64,000 nt of DNA from Curtobacterium sp. ISL-83 (GCF_018613895.1 NZ_JAGGPH010000017.1:1-64000), one strand, 5' to 3'; numbered from the stretch's first letter, positions 15,631-24,946 are shown. Program-made: numbers and translations. The notes: generated from the letters alone by a model not told the origin.

Positions 15631-16734
15631 ATGACCGAGCCGACGTGGATCGACGACGACACCATCGAGGACCTCCGTGCCCGACTCCGGGCCACCCGCT
15701 GGCCGGACGCCCCCGCGGGCAGCGGCTGGTCGCTCGGGGTGGACGTCGAGGAGCTCCGCGCGCTCGTCGCGTACTGGGCCGACGGGTTCGACTTCGCCGC
15801 ACACCGGGACGCACTCGCCGCGCTGCCGAGCCGACGCGTGGTCCTCGACGGCATCGGCGTCCACCTGCTCCACGCCCGCGCTCCCCGTCCGGACGCGCTC
15901 CCCGTCCTGTTGGCGCACGGGTGGCCGGACTCCGGTTGGCGCTACCGCAAGGTGCTCCCCGTGCTCGTCGACGCGGGGTTCGACGTGATCGTCCCCGACA
16001 TGCCCGGGTACGGCTTCTCCGACGTCCCGCCGCAGGTCCTCGACGCCCGGCAGGTCGCGGGGCTGTGGGCCCGGCTGATGACGGAGCTCGGCTACGACCG
16101 GTTCGCGGTGTCCGGCGGCGACATCGGCACGCACGTCGCCCGGTACCTCGCGCTCGACCACCCCGACCGGGTCGTCGCCGTGCACCGGACGGACGGCGGC
16201 CTGCCGTGGCCCGGGATCGACCCGTCGTCGCTGTCCCCCGCAGAGCGCGCGTACATCGACGCCACCGCTCGGTGGCGGACCGCCGAGGGTGCGTACGCGA
16301 TGGTGCACCGGACCAAGCCCCAGACGGCTGCCGTCGGCCTCACCGATTCCCCCGCGGGGCTCGCGGCGTGGATCGTCGAGAAGCTGCGCGCGTGGAGTGA
16401 CTGCGACGGCGACCTCTGGAGCGTCTACACCCGTGACGAGGTCCTCGCCCTGCTCACCGAGTACTGGGCCACCGGCACGATCGGGTCGTCGATGCGGATG
16501 TACCACGCGAACGCTGCGATCCCGGCCGACCAGTTGTCGCGACGGGTCGAGGTCCCGAGCGGGTTCTCGTTCTTCCCGGGCGACATCCTGCGGGCTCCGC
16601 GGGAGTGGCTCGAGCGGACGACGAACCTGGTGTCCGTCCGGGTCCTCGACCGCGGCGGACACTTCGCGGCGTTCGAGCAGCCGGCGCTGTTCACCGAGGA
16701 GCTCCGGACGTTCCTGGACCCGTTCCGCCGATAG
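15631..16734 (+). CDS. Epoxide hydrolase (EHN domain, alpha/beta-hydrolase)
   Basis: 367 residues, ATG 15631. The N-terminal EHN region (IEDLRARLRATRWPDA) precedes an alpha/beta-hydrolase core with the oxyanion-hole motif HGWPDSGWRY, nucleophile Asp164 in SGGDIGTH, lid Tyr residues in the 200-300 region, and catalytic His344 in DRGGHFAAFEQP. It opens epoxides to diols by a covalent ester at Asp164, as in microsomal-type hydrolases. Downstream of the AraC regulator on the same strand. Confidence 0.9.
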   Translation: MTEPTWIDDDTIEDLRARLRATRWPDAPAGSGWSLGVDVEELRALVAYWADGFDFAAHRDALAALPSRRVVLDGIGVHLLHARAPRPDALPVLLAHGWPDSGWRYRKVLPVLVDAGFDVIVPDMPGYGFSDVPPQVLDARQVAGLWARLMTELGYDRFAVSGGDIGTHVARYLALDHPDRVVAVHRTDGGLPWPGIDPSSLSPAERAYIDATARWRTAEGAYAMVHRTKPQTAAVGLTDSPAGLAAWIVEKLRAWSDCDGDLWSVYTRDEVLALLTEYWATGTIGSSMRMYHANAAIPADQLSRRVEVPSGFSFFPGDILRAPREWLERTTNLVSVRVLDRGGHFAAFEQPALFTEELRTFLDPFRR

Positions 16735-16747
16735 AGTGGACGGGCCA

Positions 16748-16822
16748 GCCTCTGTAGCTCAATGGAAGAGCAGTTCCGTCCTAAGGAAACGGTTGGGGGT
16801 TCGAGTCCCTCCAGGGGCACCA
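16748..16822 (+). tRNA. tRNA-Arg (anticodon CCT)
   Basis: Acceptor GCCTCTG pairs with CAGGGGC (16812-16818), with A and an encoded CCA at the 3' end. Anticodon stem GTTCC/GGAAC with loop GTCCTAA gives CCT, reading AGG. T-arm loop TTCGAGT is intact. Confidence 0.93.
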
Positions 16823-17045
16823 CAGTCCGCTCGGTGCTCGGCCCGGCATGGTACGCCCGGCGCATCGCGTGATCCGGTCCCCGCACCCGGTTCGCCGCGC
16901 AGAGTGGACAACCCTATGCTGGGGTCACCGGATCGAGTACAGGGTCCTGTCGTCACGATGCACCTCGCGATCTGCGGGGTCTGGCACCGCGGGACGGTCC
17001 GGCTAGATCCGGGGTGCGCATCACTCCGACGAAGGGCCGGTCGCC

Positions 17046-17156
17046 GTGACCGCCAGCAACCGACCGTGCACCACCGTCATCGAGCACTCCGCCGGGGCGC
17101 CGCGGAACCCCCGCTCGCCCGTCTTCGCGACCACCGAGTCGCTGGTGCTCGCGTGA
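17046..17156 (+). CDS. Candidate 36-residue small protein
   Basis: GTG 17046 is preceded by GAAGGG (17031-17036). Almost every third codon base is G or C, as in real genes here. The stop overlaps the next small ORF (GTGA at 17153-17156), suggesting the two are translated together. No recognised domain (contains PCTTVIEHSAGAP). It follows tRNA-Arg by about 220 bp; 16823-17045 holds only a possible -10 (TATGCT, 16915-16920). Confidence 0.4.
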   Translation: MTASNRPCTTVIEHSAGAPRNPRSPVFATTESLVLA

Positions 17157-17290
17157 GCGCCGGTCTCCCCGAAGCGGGTCACCGTCAGGTCCTCCGGTCG
17201 CCCGGCGCCGCTGCCACGGGTGGTGCCTCGACGCCCGCGGGGCCGTCCGACGAACCGTCCTACGCGGACTTCCTCGGCGAGCAGGTCTGA
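17153..17290 (+). CDS. Candidate 45-residue small protein coupled to the preceding ORF
   Basis: GTG 17153 overlaps the upstream stop by four bases. Strong G/C third-position bias and an actinobacterial-looking C-terminus (EPSYADFLGEQV) argue for coding. Pro/Gly/Ala-rich centre, no domain. Alternatively, the pair may be remnants of one frameshifted gene. Confidence 0.4.
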   Translation: MSAGLPEAGHRQVLRSPGAAATGGASTPAGPSDEPSYADFLGEQV

Positions 17291-17402
17291 TCCGACGCAG
17301 GTCTGATCCGACCATCAGGTCGATCCCGCCGCTGCGGTGAGCATCCGCGCAGCTTCGGACCCGACCACGCGCTCGAGGCGTCGCTCGTCCTAGTCTGACC
17401 GC

Positions 17403-18068
17403 ATGGGGAACGAGAACGGCAGGAACCGCCGTCGCGGGGGCACCATCACCGCGGTCATCGTCGTGGGGTACCTGGCACTGCGGCTCGGGCTCCTCGCATG
17501 GCGCGAGCACGAGAGCGGGATGTCCACCGGCGGCATCGTGCTGAGCGTGATCGGTTTCGCCGCCCTCGTCGTCGTCGTCGCGGAGGCGACGCTGGCCGTG
17601 CACCACGCGCGGACGCGGCGGCGCGAGGCGGCCCTCATCGTCCAGCACCCCACGGCGCACCTCGTCCCGGTGTTGGTGCACAAGGACCTGGGGCAGCAGC
17701 TCCGGCACGCTGCCGGGGTGCTCGGACAGGCCCTGCCCGACGTGCCGCGCCGCGGGTACGCCACCCTCGTCGCCGACGGCCACGGCATCGGCCTGTACAC
17801 GGGCGGTGCGGAGCCGCGGCTCCTCCTCGGGGTGCCCCGTCCGGCCGTGCAGGCCGTGGCGGACGGCGAGACCTCGGCTGCGGGCCGGTACGCGTTCGGC
17901 AAGGTCGATGCGCTCCGGGTCCTCGTCGGCACCGGAGCGCCGGTCGCGGTGGACTTCCCCGTGTACCGGACCGTGCTCGGCTTCCCGAAGACGCTCCGGG
18001 GCGAGGAACTGGCCGAGCGTGTGCGTGCGGTGGCCGGTTCCGCCGGCGTGCCGGTCGCGACCGGCTGA
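17403..18068 (+). CDS. Membrane protein of unknown function
   Basis: 221 residues, ATG 17403. Two hydrophobic helices near the N-terminus (about 14-32 and 44-64), then a soluble domain of about 150 residues with alternating strands ([54 protein letters not shown]). The soluble part looks like a compact alpha/beta fold facing the cytoplasm. Upstream of nadE by about 95 bp, same strand. Confidence 0.75.
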   Translation: MGNENGRNRRRGGTITAVIVVGYLALRLGLLAWREHESGMSTGGIVLSVIGFAALVVVVAEATLAVHHARTRRREAALIVQHPTAHLVPVLVHKDLGQQLRHAAGVLGQALPDVPRRGYATLVADGHGIGLYTGGAEPRLLLGVPRPAVQAVADGETSAAGRYAFGKVDALRVLVGTGAPVAVDFPVYRTVLGFPKTLRGEELAERVRAVAGSAGVPVATG

Positions 18069-18163
18069 GGCACGCCCGCCTCCGCACGCCTCCCAGCATG
18101 TGGGACCCGGGACCGCTCGTGAAATCGAGCCTGTCCTCGTGCGCCCGACGGGGCGATACTGGG

Positions 18164-19000
18164 GTGGTGCGTGAACTCCAAGCCGCCATCGCCGCGGACC
18201 TCAACGTCCAGCCGACCATCGAGCCGGAGCAGGAGATCGCCCGCCGTGTCGGGTTCCTCCGCGACTACCTGCTCACGACCGGCGCGAAGGGGTTCGTGCT
18301 CGCCATCAGCGGCGGGCAGGACTCCACGCTCGCCGGGCGCCTGACCCAGCTCGCCGTCGAGTCGCTCCACGCCGACGGGCACGCCGCCGAGTTCGTCACC
18401 GTGCGCATGCCCTACCGGGTGCAGGCCGACGAGGACGACGCGCAGCTCGCCCTCGGCTTCATCGCCGCCGAACCGGGCATCACCGTCAACATCGAGCACG
18501 GCGTCGACGGGGTCGTGCAGGACACGGCCGCCTCCGGCGTCGAGCTGAGCGACTTCGTCAAGGGCAACGTGAAGGCGCGCATGCGGATGGTGGCGCAGTA
18601 CGCCGTCGCCGGGCAGCGTGGGCTCCTGGTCGTCGGCACCGACCACGCCGCTGAGGCCGTCACCGGGTTCTTCACGAAGTACGGCGACGGCGGTGTGGAC
18701 ATCACGCCGCTCACCGGGTTGACGAAGAGCCAGGGCCGCCAGCTCCTCGAGCACCTCGGCGCCCCGGCCCGTCTGTACCAGAAGGCCCCGACGGCGGACC
18801 TGCTCGACGAGACCCCCGGCCAGACCGACGAGGCGAACCTCGGGCTCGCCTACGCTGAGATCGACGCGTACCTGCAGGGGCACGACGTCCCGGTCGAGGT
18901 GGCCGAGGCCATCGAGACGCGGTACCGCGCGACGGAGCACAAGCGACAGGTGCCGGCGACGCCCTTCGACGACTGGTGGCGAGCCGACGCAGGTCGCTGA
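18164..19000 (+). CDS. nadE: Ammonia-dependent NAD+ synthetase
   Basis: 278 residues from GTG 18164 (GTG 18167 also possible), close to the 275-residue E. coli enzyme. It adenylates deamido-NAD and amidates it with ammonia. Marks: PP-loop [12 protein letters not shown], '[14 protein letters not shown]', 'GNVKARMRM', '[20 protein letters not shown]', '[13 protein letters not shown]' and 'PGQTDE'. There is no glutaminase domain, so free ammonia is the donor. Last gene before a strong palindrome. Confidence 0.95.
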   Translation: MVRELQAAIAADLNVQPTIEPEQEIARRVGFLRDYLLTTGAKGFVLAISGGQDSTLAGRLTQLAVESLHADGHAAEFVTVRMPYRVQADEDDAQLALGFIAAEPGITVNIEHGVDGVVQDTAASGVELSDFVKGNVKARMRMVAQYAVAGQRGLLVVGTDHAAEAVTGFFTKYGDGGVDITPLTGLTKSQGRQLLEHLGAPARLYQKAPTADLLDETPGQTDEANLGLAYAEIDAYLQGHDVPVEVAEAIETRYRATEHKRQVPATPFDDWWRADAGR

Positions 19001-19010
19001 CGCGACGGCG

Positions 19011-19055
19011 GACGGGAGGCGCGGTGCAGGTCCGACCTGCACCGCGCCTCCCGTC
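19011..19055. terminator. Bidirectional terminator after nadE
   Basis: 22-bp perfect arms (19011-19032, 19034-19055) with a single-base centre, between convergent genes. Outer arms carry the dispersed GGGAGGCGCGG motif; the inner sequence (GGTGCAGGTC) differs from the copy at 13299. Confidence 0.8.
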
Positions 19056-19095
19056 GTTCCGTGCTCAGGAGTGACGGCCCTGCGGCCGTCGCGGA

Positions 19096-19518
19096 TCAGT
19101 CCCGCGCGTGCCCGTCGTCCTGCCGGGTGTCGGCGCTCCGGTACTCGCCGCTCCGGTGGTCTGCTGTCCGGTCGCGTCCGACGTCCTCGCGGTGGCTGGC
19201 CAGCTGCTGCTGGCGGAGGACGCTCCGGGCCGCTCCCGTCAACACGTCGTCCACGCTGCGGCCGCTCTGGGCCGCGAGTGCGCCGCCGAGCCCCGCGGTG
19301 AGCGCACCGCCGGCCGCCGCGAGGCGTTCGACCACTTCCTCCTGGCGCGGGGTCAGGGGTTCGTCGATCAGCTCCTCGATGGTCTCGCGGATGTTCTCCT
19401 CGCTCGCGTCCAGCGCAGCATCGTCGCCGGAGTGCAGCGCGGCTGCCTCTCCGACCACGACGAGTCCGAGTCGTGCGGCGTCGTCCTCCGGACGGTGGGT
19501 GGCGTGCTCGTCGGTCAT
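19096..19518 (-). CDS. Hypothetical helical protein
   Basis: 140 residues from ATG 19518. Acidic start (MTDEHATHRPEDDAAR), a helical core with 'RETIEELIDEPLTPRQEEVVERLAAAGGALTAGLGGALA', then a polar Arg/Asp/His-rich tail. No domain recognised; possibly a small regulatory or stress protein. Divergent from the DHA2 exporter. Confidence 0.65.
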   Translation of the reverse strand: MTDEHATHRPEDDAARLGLVVVGEAAALHSGDDAALDASEENIRETIEELIDEPLTPRQEEVVERLAAAGGALTAGLGGALAAQSGRSVDDVLTGAARSVLRQQQLASHREDVGRDRTADHRSGEYRSADTRQDDGHARD

Positions 19519-19625
19519 GCGGGGAACCGTACGCTCCGGCCGCGCGGGCGTTCGGAGGCGGAGTGGCGACGGAGCGGACACCGCCGACCTGTGGATGCGT
19601 TCACTGACGTGCACAGAGGGAAAAC

Positions 19626-19674
19626 TTGCGCTGGCGGCAAAGGTGCCGAGGGTGTAATGTTGCAGCGTCTGCAA
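19626..19674 (+). promoter_or_regulatory. Promoter/operator region of the DHA2 exporter with two matching dyads
   Basis: Two 15-bp sites share the form TTGC-N7-GCAA: TTGCGCTGGCGGCAA (19626-19640) and TTGCAGCGTCTGCAA (19660-19674, perfect 6-bp arms). They flank a -10-like TGTAAT (19653-19658). Spacing between centres is 34 bp, about three helical turns. The layout fits a repressor blocking RNA polymerase, most simply the TetR-family protein encoded downstream (22001-22657). Confidence 0.6.
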
Positions 19675-19773
19675 GGTTGACCCGGTTCCCCGTCACAGGA
19701 TCCGGTGTCCCGCAGGCCGACTCCGTCGAGCCACCGCTCGGCGGCACGGAAAGCTCTCGAAGAAGGACACGCA

Positions 19774-21942
19774 TTGTCTACTGCCACCGCACCGGTCGAG
19801 GTGCAGCGCGGACGACAGAGCTCCCCGGCGAACACGCCGGGGAAGCCGATCATGTCGCACCGCCAGATCCTCCTCGTCATCTACGGCCTCATGGCCGGGA
19901 TGTTCCTGTCCTCGCTCGACCAGACGATCGTCGGGACGGCGATCCGGACGATCGGCGACGACCTGCACGGGCTCGACCAGCAGGCCTGGGTCACGACCGC
20001 GTACCTGATCGCGTCGACCATCACCACCCCGATCTACGGCAAGCTCTCCGACGTCTTCGGCCGCCGACCGCTCTACCTCTTCGGCATCACGGTGTTCATC
20101 GTCGGGTCGCTGCTCTCGTCGTTCTCGACGTCGATGATCATGCTCGCCGGGTTCCGTGCCTTCCAGGGCATCGGCGCCGGTGCGCTGATGTCGCTGCCGC
20201 TGGCGATCATGGGCGACATCCTCGCTCCCCGCGAGCGCGCGAAGTACCAGGGGTACTTCCTCGCCGTCTTCGGCATCTCGTCCGTGATCGGCCCGCTCAT
20301 CGGTGGTCTGTTCGCCGGCGCGAGCTCGATCCTGGGCGTCACCGGCTGGCGCTGGGTCTTCCTGATCAACGTGCCGATCGGTGTCGGTGCGCTGTTCATG
20401 GTCATCGCGTTCCTGCACCTGCCGAAGTTCGGTGAGGCGAAGGCCAAGCCCCGCATCGACTGGTGGGGCGCGACGAGCGTCGTCGTCACGCTGCTGCCGC
20501 TCCTGCTCGTCGCAGAGCAGGGCCGCACGTGGGGTTGGGGTTCGGCGTCCGCCATCGCCTGCTACGTGATCGGTGCCCTCGGGCTCGTCGCCTTCCTCGT
20601 CATCGAGACGCTGATGCAGGACGACGCGATCATCCCGCTGAAGCTCTTCCGCTCCCGCGTGTTCTCGATGGCAACGATGCTCGGCTTCCTCGTGGGCTTC
20701 GCGATGTTCGGTGCGATGCTGACCATCCCGCTGTACCTGCAGATCGTCACCGGCCTAACGCCGACCGAGTCCGGGTTCGCCACGCTGCCGATGATCGGTG
20801 GTCTGATGATCGCGTCGATCGCCTCCGGGCAGATCGTCGCCCGGACCGGCAAGTACCGCATCTTCCCCGTCATCGGCACCGCCCTGGTGTCCCTCGGGTA
20901 CGTCGTGCTCACGCGCATGACGATCGACAAGCCGCTCTGGTTCCTGATGATCGGCATGTTCCTGATCGGCCTCGGGCTCGGGCAGCTCATGCAGAGCATC
21001 ACCCTCGCCTCGCAGAACTCGGTGCAGCCGCGTGACATGGGCGTGGCCACGAGCTCCGCGACGTTCTTCCGGCAGATCGGCGGGACGCTCGGTACCGCCG
21101 TGCTGCTCTCGATCCTGTTCTCGATCATGCCGACGAACATCCTGCACGCGACGGCGGACAAGGCGAACCTGACGCCCGCGCTCAGCGCCGCGCTCAACCC
21201 GGCGGTCGCCGGCGCGAAGGAGAACCGTGGCGTGATGGACCAGATCTGGAACCCGATCGTCACCCCGGTGCAGCAGCAGGTCCAGTCGACGCTCGACTCC
21301 GCGACGACGGCGGCGAAGCAGGCCGCCGCCGCGGCGGTGACGAAGCAGGTGACGACTGCGGTGCAGCAGCAGGTCGCCGCCGGTGCGATCCCCGCGGCCG
21401 CAGCGCCGACCGTGATCCAGCAGCAGGTCGCCGCGGCGACTCCGACGGCGCAGTCCGCCGCACTCCGGGCCGTGGCGCAGAAGGCCCACGCCTCGGTGCA
21501 GGGCGACGCGGTCTCGGTCGACTGGTCGAACGCCTCGCAGCGTGCGTACTGGGTGGACCAGCTCGCGCCGAAGCTCTCGGACCGGATCACCGCGAAGAGC
21601 GGCTCGAGCAGTTCCAGCAGCTCGGCCAGCGAGACGAGCGACACCTCGTACCTCAAGGGTGCGACGCCGGCGCTCACCAGGCCCTTCATGACGGGCTTCA
21701 ACACGTCCGCCGTGACCGTCTACTGGGTCGGCTTCGGCGTGATCCTGCTGGCGTTCATCCTGAGCTGGTTCTTCAAGGTGCCGGCGCTCCGCAAGAGCTC
21801 GGCGCTGCAGGAACAGGCCGACGACGCCCGCACCGCTGACGACCTCCAGGTGCAGGCGACCGCGGCCGCTGACGCCATGGGATCGCCGACGGCACCCGGC
21901 ACCGGGTCGATCCCGGTGCAGCGGGACCGGTCCGCCGTCTAG
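19774..21942 (+). CDS. DHA2-family (EmrB/QacA) multidrug efflux transporter
   Basis: 722 residues from TTG 19774, chosen for the AGAAGGA site at 19761-19767. A 14-helix proton-antiport drug exporter: 'SLDQTIVGTAIRTIG' (motif D1-type), 'YGKLSDVFGRRPLY' (motif A), 'FRAFQGIGAGALMSLPLAIMGDI' (motifs B/C). Odd: before the last helix there is a roughly 150-residue extracytoplasmic insert rich in Ala/Gln/Thr (about 475-640), followed by the final TM and an acidic/Ala-rich cytoplasmic tail. The TetR gene follows after a terminator, suggesting local regulation. Confidence 0.93.
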   Translation: MSTATAPVEVQRGRQSSPANTPGKPIMSHRQILLVIYGLMAGMFLSSLDQTIVGTAIRTIGDDLHGLDQQAWVTTAYLIASTITTPIYGKLSDVFGRRPLYLFGITVFIVGSLLSSFSTSMIMLAGFRAFQGIGAGALMSLPLAIMGDILAPRERAKYQGYFLAVFGISSVIGPLIGGLFAGASSILGVTGWRWVFLINVPIGVGALFMVIAFLHLPKFGEAKAKPRIDWWGATSVVVTLLPLLLVAEQGRTWGWGSASAIACYVIGALGLVAFLVIETLMQDDAIIPLKLFRSRVFSMATMLGFLVGFAMFGAMLTIPLYLQIVTGLTPTESGFATLPMIGGLMIASIASGQIVARTGKYRIFPVIGTALVSLGYVVLTRMTIDKPLWFLMIGMFLIGLGLGQLMQSITLASQNSVQPRDMGVATSSATFFRQIGGTLGTAVLLSILFSIMPTNILHATADKANLTPALSAALNPAVAGAKENRGVMDQIWNPIVTPVQQQVQSTLDSATTAAKQAAAAAVTKQVTTAVQQQVAAGAIPAAAAPTVIQQQVAAATPTAQSAALRAVAQKAHASVQGDAVSVDWSNASQRAYWVDQLAPKLSDRITAKSGSSSSSSSASETSDTSYLKGATPALTRPFMTGFNTSAVTVYWVGFGVILLAFILSWFFKVPALRKSSALQEQADDARTADDLQVQATAAADAMGSPTAPGTGSIPVQRDRSAV

Positions 21943-21948
21943 GGCACA

Positions 21949-21980
21949 CGGGGCCTCCCGCCGAACGGCGGGAGGCCCCG
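21949..21980 (+). terminator. Rho-independent-type hairpin after the exporter gene
   Basis: 15-bp perfect arms (CGGGGCCTCCCGCCG and complement) with an AA loop, seven bases after the exporter stop. No T-run; partial read-through into the TetR gene is possible. Confidence 0.75.
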
Positions 21981-22000
21981 TCCCACACCAGGAGCAGCAC

Positions 22001-22657
22001 GTGAGCACCACCGAAGCACCGATCGCCGGGGCAGTGCCCGGCGGAGCACCGTCCGACGGGCAGCAGTCGGCCGGGAAGGGTCCGATCGCGGCGCCGTCCG
22101 TCGACTCGGGCCTCCGTGAACGGAAGAAGCTGCAGACCCGGCTCGCGATCCACGGGGCCGCGCTCGACCTCGTCGCCGACCGCGGGCTCGCCGGCGTCAC
22201 CGTCGAGGAGATCTGCGCCGCGGCCGGCGTGTCCTCACGCACGTTCTTCAACTACTTCCCGTCGAAGGGCCACGCGGCGCTGGGGCTCTCCGGCACCGCG
22301 GTCCCGGAGGACGCCCGCGCACGGTTCCTCGCCGCCGGCGGATCCCTGGTGTCCGACCTCTGCGATCTCGTCGCCCGGTCGATGGACCTGCCCGCCGACC
22401 GGCAGCGGATGAAGGCTCTGGTGCAGGCGCGGCCCGAGATGGTCCCGACGATGCTGCAGTCGATGGCCGAGGCACGGCTCGCGATCGTCACGGTCGCGGC
22501 GGAGCGGACGGACCCCGACTCGGCGCGCACGGCCGTGACCCTCGTGATGGCCGCCGTCATCGAGACGGCCCACCGGTTCACCGCCGGGAGCCCGGCCGAG
22601 CTGGCCGACCGACTCCGCGCCGTCGTCGGTGAGATGGGACGGCTCGCCACGTCCTGA
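22001..22657 (+). CDS. TetR-family transcriptional regulator
   Basis: 218 residues, GTG 22001 with CAGGAG upstream. A disordered 35-residue leader is followed by the TetR helix-turn-helix (RKKLQTRLAIHGAALDLVADRGLAGVTVEEICAAAGVSSRTFFNYFPSKGHAALG) at about 38-90 and a helical ligand domain. Position directly after the DHA2 exporter implies it represses that gene and is released by an exported compound. Confidence 0.9.
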   Translation: MSTTEAPIAGAVPGGAPSDGQQSAGKGPIAAPSVDSGLRERKKLQTRLAIHGAALDLVADRGLAGVTVEEICAAAGVSSRTFFNYFPSKGHAALGLSGTAVPEDARARFLAAGGSLVSDLCDLVARSMDLPADRQRMKALVQARPEMVPTMLQSMAEARLAIVTVAAERTDPDSARTAVTLVMAAVIETAHRFTAGSPAELADRLRAVVGEMGRLATS

Positions 22658-22723
22658 CGTGCGGTTCTGTCCGACGAGCGCAGGATGTTCGCCGATCCAC
22701 CGCCTCCACGTCCTACGGTCGTG

Positions 22724-23506
22724 ATGATGGCGGATGCGCGGGCGGTGCAGGGCGGGAACGGACTCCGCCCGATCTCGCCCGGCGTCCAGGCCGCGGTGCG
22801 CTTCCTCCGCGACGCCGGCCGATCCGAGGTCCGTGTCGAGGACGCCGCCGAGGCCGCCGGGATGACCGCCCGCGGGCTGCAGGGTGCGTTCCGTCGCGAG
22901 CTCGGCACCACGCCGATGGCGTACCACCGCAGGCTGCGGCTCGAGGGCGTCCGCCGGGCGCTCGAGGAAGCCGAGCCCGGAACCCGCGTGACGATCGGTG
23001 AGGTCGCCCGGTCGTGGGGATTCTCCAACGTCGGGCGCATGTCTGCGGAGTACCGACAGGTGTACGGGACGGCGCCGTCGACGACCCTGCGGTTCCTCCA
23101 GGGTCGTCGCACGCCCGAGGGCGACCCCGTCACCGACGTGGACGCGCCCCGGACACGTCGTTTCCGCTTGGTCCTCGATTGCGAGGTCGACGTCGAGGAC
23201 CCCCAGGCGCTCCAGGCGAGCATCGACGAGTCGACGACCACGGACAGCGGCGCGTGGCGTGGGTACCGCCCGAGCGGCACGACGGAGGACCTGCTGTCCT
23301 ACACGCTCAGCAGCGCGGTGCGGCGAGCCGTCCTGGGCGTGGACGGCGTCACCCTGCGCGCCGTCAACCCGATGCTCCGCCTGCCCGACGTGCAGGGTGG
23401 GTACGCCCCCGCCGAGCTGCCCGCCTGGTCGGGGAGTCCGCCTGTGGAAGCGGACGACCTGCTCGCCGTAGAATCGGGCGATCCGAGGGAGGGACCCGAT
23501 GGTTGA
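22724..23506 (+). CDS. AraC-type DNA-binding protein with N-terminal HTH
   Basis: About 260 residues (ATG 22724; ATG 22685 and 22727 possible, none with a good ribosome binding site; TACGGT just upstream could give a near-leaderless mRNA). Here the AraC double HTH is at the N-terminus (about 15-125: 'GLRPISPGVQAAVRFLRDAGRSEVRVEDAAEAAGMTARGLQGAFRRELGTTPMAYHRRLRLEGVRRAL', 'EVARSWGFSNVGRMSAEYRQVYGTAPSTTLRFLQGRR'), followed by about 130 residues of unrecognised sequence. It overlaps the next GAF-ANTAR gene by 8 bp, implying one operon. Confidence 0.8.
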   Translation: MMADARAVQGGNGLRPISPGVQAAVRFLRDAGRSEVRVEDAAEAAGMTARGLQGAFRRELGTTPMAYHRRLRLEGVRRALEEAEPGTRVTIGEVARSWGFSNVGRMSAEYRQVYGTAPSTTLRFLQGRRTPEGDPVTDVDAPRTRRFRLVLDCEVDVEDPQALQASIDESTTTDSGAWRGYRPSGTTEDLLSYTLSSAVRRAVLGVDGVTLRAVNPMLRLPDVQGGYAPAELPAWSGSPPVEADDLLAVESGDPREGPDG

Positions 23507-24215
23507 CGCGTTCGAACGCGCGATCCGCGCGGTACGGTCCGCGGATGTGCCCCTCGCCGAGGTCGGGGCCGTCATCCTCGACGCGCTCCCGGTCGAGGGC
23601 ATCTCCATCGCAACGTTCGGCGACCCGGCGGGCAACGAGACGGTGTCCGCCACGGACGACGTCGCGTCCCGACTCGACGAGCTGCAGTTCGACCTGGCCG
23701 AGGGGCCGTGCTGGGACGCGAAGCACACCGCCGCACCGGTCCTCGAGTCCGACTTCCTCGGGCGGCCGCACCACCAGTGGCCCGCCTTCACGGACGCGCT
23801 CCGGAACGAGCCCGAGCCGTCGGTGCAGGCCCTGTTCGCGTTCCCGATCGCATTCGGGCCGTTCCGGCTCGGCGCCATGGACGCCTACGAGGTCCGGCCG
23901 ACGACCCTCGCACCCGCGCAGGTCGAACAGGCCAGCGCGCTCGCCGCGGCCCTCGGTCGACGACTGCTCCACCGCGCGGTCGCAGCGATCGGCGACGAGG
24001 GCGAGGGGCTCGACCTCGGGCCGTTCTCCCGCCGGGTCGTCCACCAGGCCACCGGGGTCGTGCTCGCCCAGCTGGACATCACGCCCGACGACGCGCACCT
24101 GCTCATCCAGGGGCACGCGTTCACCCGCCACACGTCGATGCGGGAGGTGGCCCACGAGATCATCGCCGGGCACCTCCGGTTCGAGCGTCACGGCGACCAG
24201 ATCGAGGAGGTCTGA
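23499..24215 (+). CDS. GAF-ANTAR regulator (first)
   Basis: 238 residues. A GAF-like sensor fold (about 10-160, with 'LDELQFDLAEGPCWDAKHTAAPV' and 'SVQALFAFPIAFGPFRLGAMDAY') precedes a C-terminal ANTAR domain (about 180-232, 'VHQATGVVLAQLDITPDDAHLLIQGHAFTRHTSMREVAHEIIAG'). ANTAR domains bind paired hexaloop RNA hairpins and stop transcription termination. The stop overlaps the start of the next gene (TGATG), so the two are coupled. Confidence 0.88.
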   Translation: MVDAFERAIRAVRSADVPLAEVGAVILDALPVEGISIATFGDPAGNETVSATDDVASRLDELQFDLAEGPCWDAKHTAAPVLESDFLGRPHHQWPAFTDALRNEPEPSVQALFAFPIAFGPFRLGAMDAYEVRPTTLAPAQVEQASALAAALGRRLLHRAVAAIGDEGEGLDLGPFSRRVVHQATGVVLAQLDITPDDAHLLIQGHAFTRHTSMREVAHEIIAGHLRFERHGDQIEEV

Positions 24216-24946
24216 TGACCCCGGAGAAGCGTCGTGTTCGAGTCCTCGAGACCTTCTTCACGCTGACGGACACGATGGTCGACGCGTACGACGTCGTCGC
24301 GCTGCTCGAGACCCTCGCCGGGTCCGGAGCAGAGGTGCTCGGTGCGGAGCACGCGGGCATCGCGGTCATCGACGGTCGCTCGGAACGCCTGGAGCTCGTC
24401 GCGTCGACCTCCGAGGACGCGGCCGTCGTCGACCTGCTGCAGACGGACGTCGAGTCCGGGCCGGCGTTCGCCGCGTTCCGGTCGGGGGCCCCGGTCGCAG
24501 TAGCCGACCTGGCCCGCGCGGCCGCCGAGGAGCCCGCTTCGGCCGCTCCCGGGTTCGCCCGTCGCGCCGTCCGACTGTCCGTGTGCTCGACGTACGCCGT
24601 TCCGATGCGCCTCCGCGACACGGTCGTGGGCGTGTTCACGTTCCTGCGTGGCGAGCCCGGTACGCCGAGCGACGGCGACGCGCGGACCGCGAAGGCCCTG
24701 GCCGACATCGCGACGGTCGGCATCCTGCACGAACGGACCGTCCGTCAGGAGGACGCGGTCCGCGAACAGCTCGAGCGCACCCTCGCGGCGCGGGTGACGA
24801 TCGAGCAGGCGAAGGGAGTCGTGTCGTTCACGAAGGACGTCCCCATCGACGCCGCGTACGAGGTGCTCCGGCAGCACGCGGACCTGACGGGTCGCGGGCT
24901 CTCCGACGTGGCCCGTGACGTCGTGGAGCGACGGCTCACACTCTGA
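24215..24946 (+). CDS. GAF-ANTAR regulator (second)
   Basis: 243 residues, ATG 24215 overlapping the first regulator. GAF domain about 12-165 ('EVLGAEHAGIAVIDGRSERLELVASTSEDA', 'STYAVPMRLRDTVVGVFTFLRG'), ANTAR domain about 185-240 ('ARVTIEQAKGVVSFTKDVPIDAAYEVLRQHADLTGRGLSDVARDVV'). Coupled pairs of different GAF-ANTAR proteins may form heterodimers; this is inference. Confidence 0.9.
   Translation: MTPEKRRVRVLETFFTLTDTMVDAYDVVALLETLAGSGAEVLGAEHAGIAVIDGRSERLELVASTSEDAAVVDLLQTDVESGPAFAAFRSGAPVAVADLARAAAEEPASAAPGFARRAVRLSVCSTYAVPMRLRDTVVGVFTFLRGEPGTPSDGDARTAKALADIATVGILHERTVRQEDAVREQLERTLAARVTIEQAKGVVSFTKDVPIDAAYEVLRQHADLTGRGLSDVARDVVERRLTL

Noticed and set aside
14088..15854. Upstream extension of the UPF0014 permease frame to 838 residues
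   Set aside because: The extension is antisense to the AraC gene and part of the epoxide hydrolase gene, and its sequence is low-complexity.
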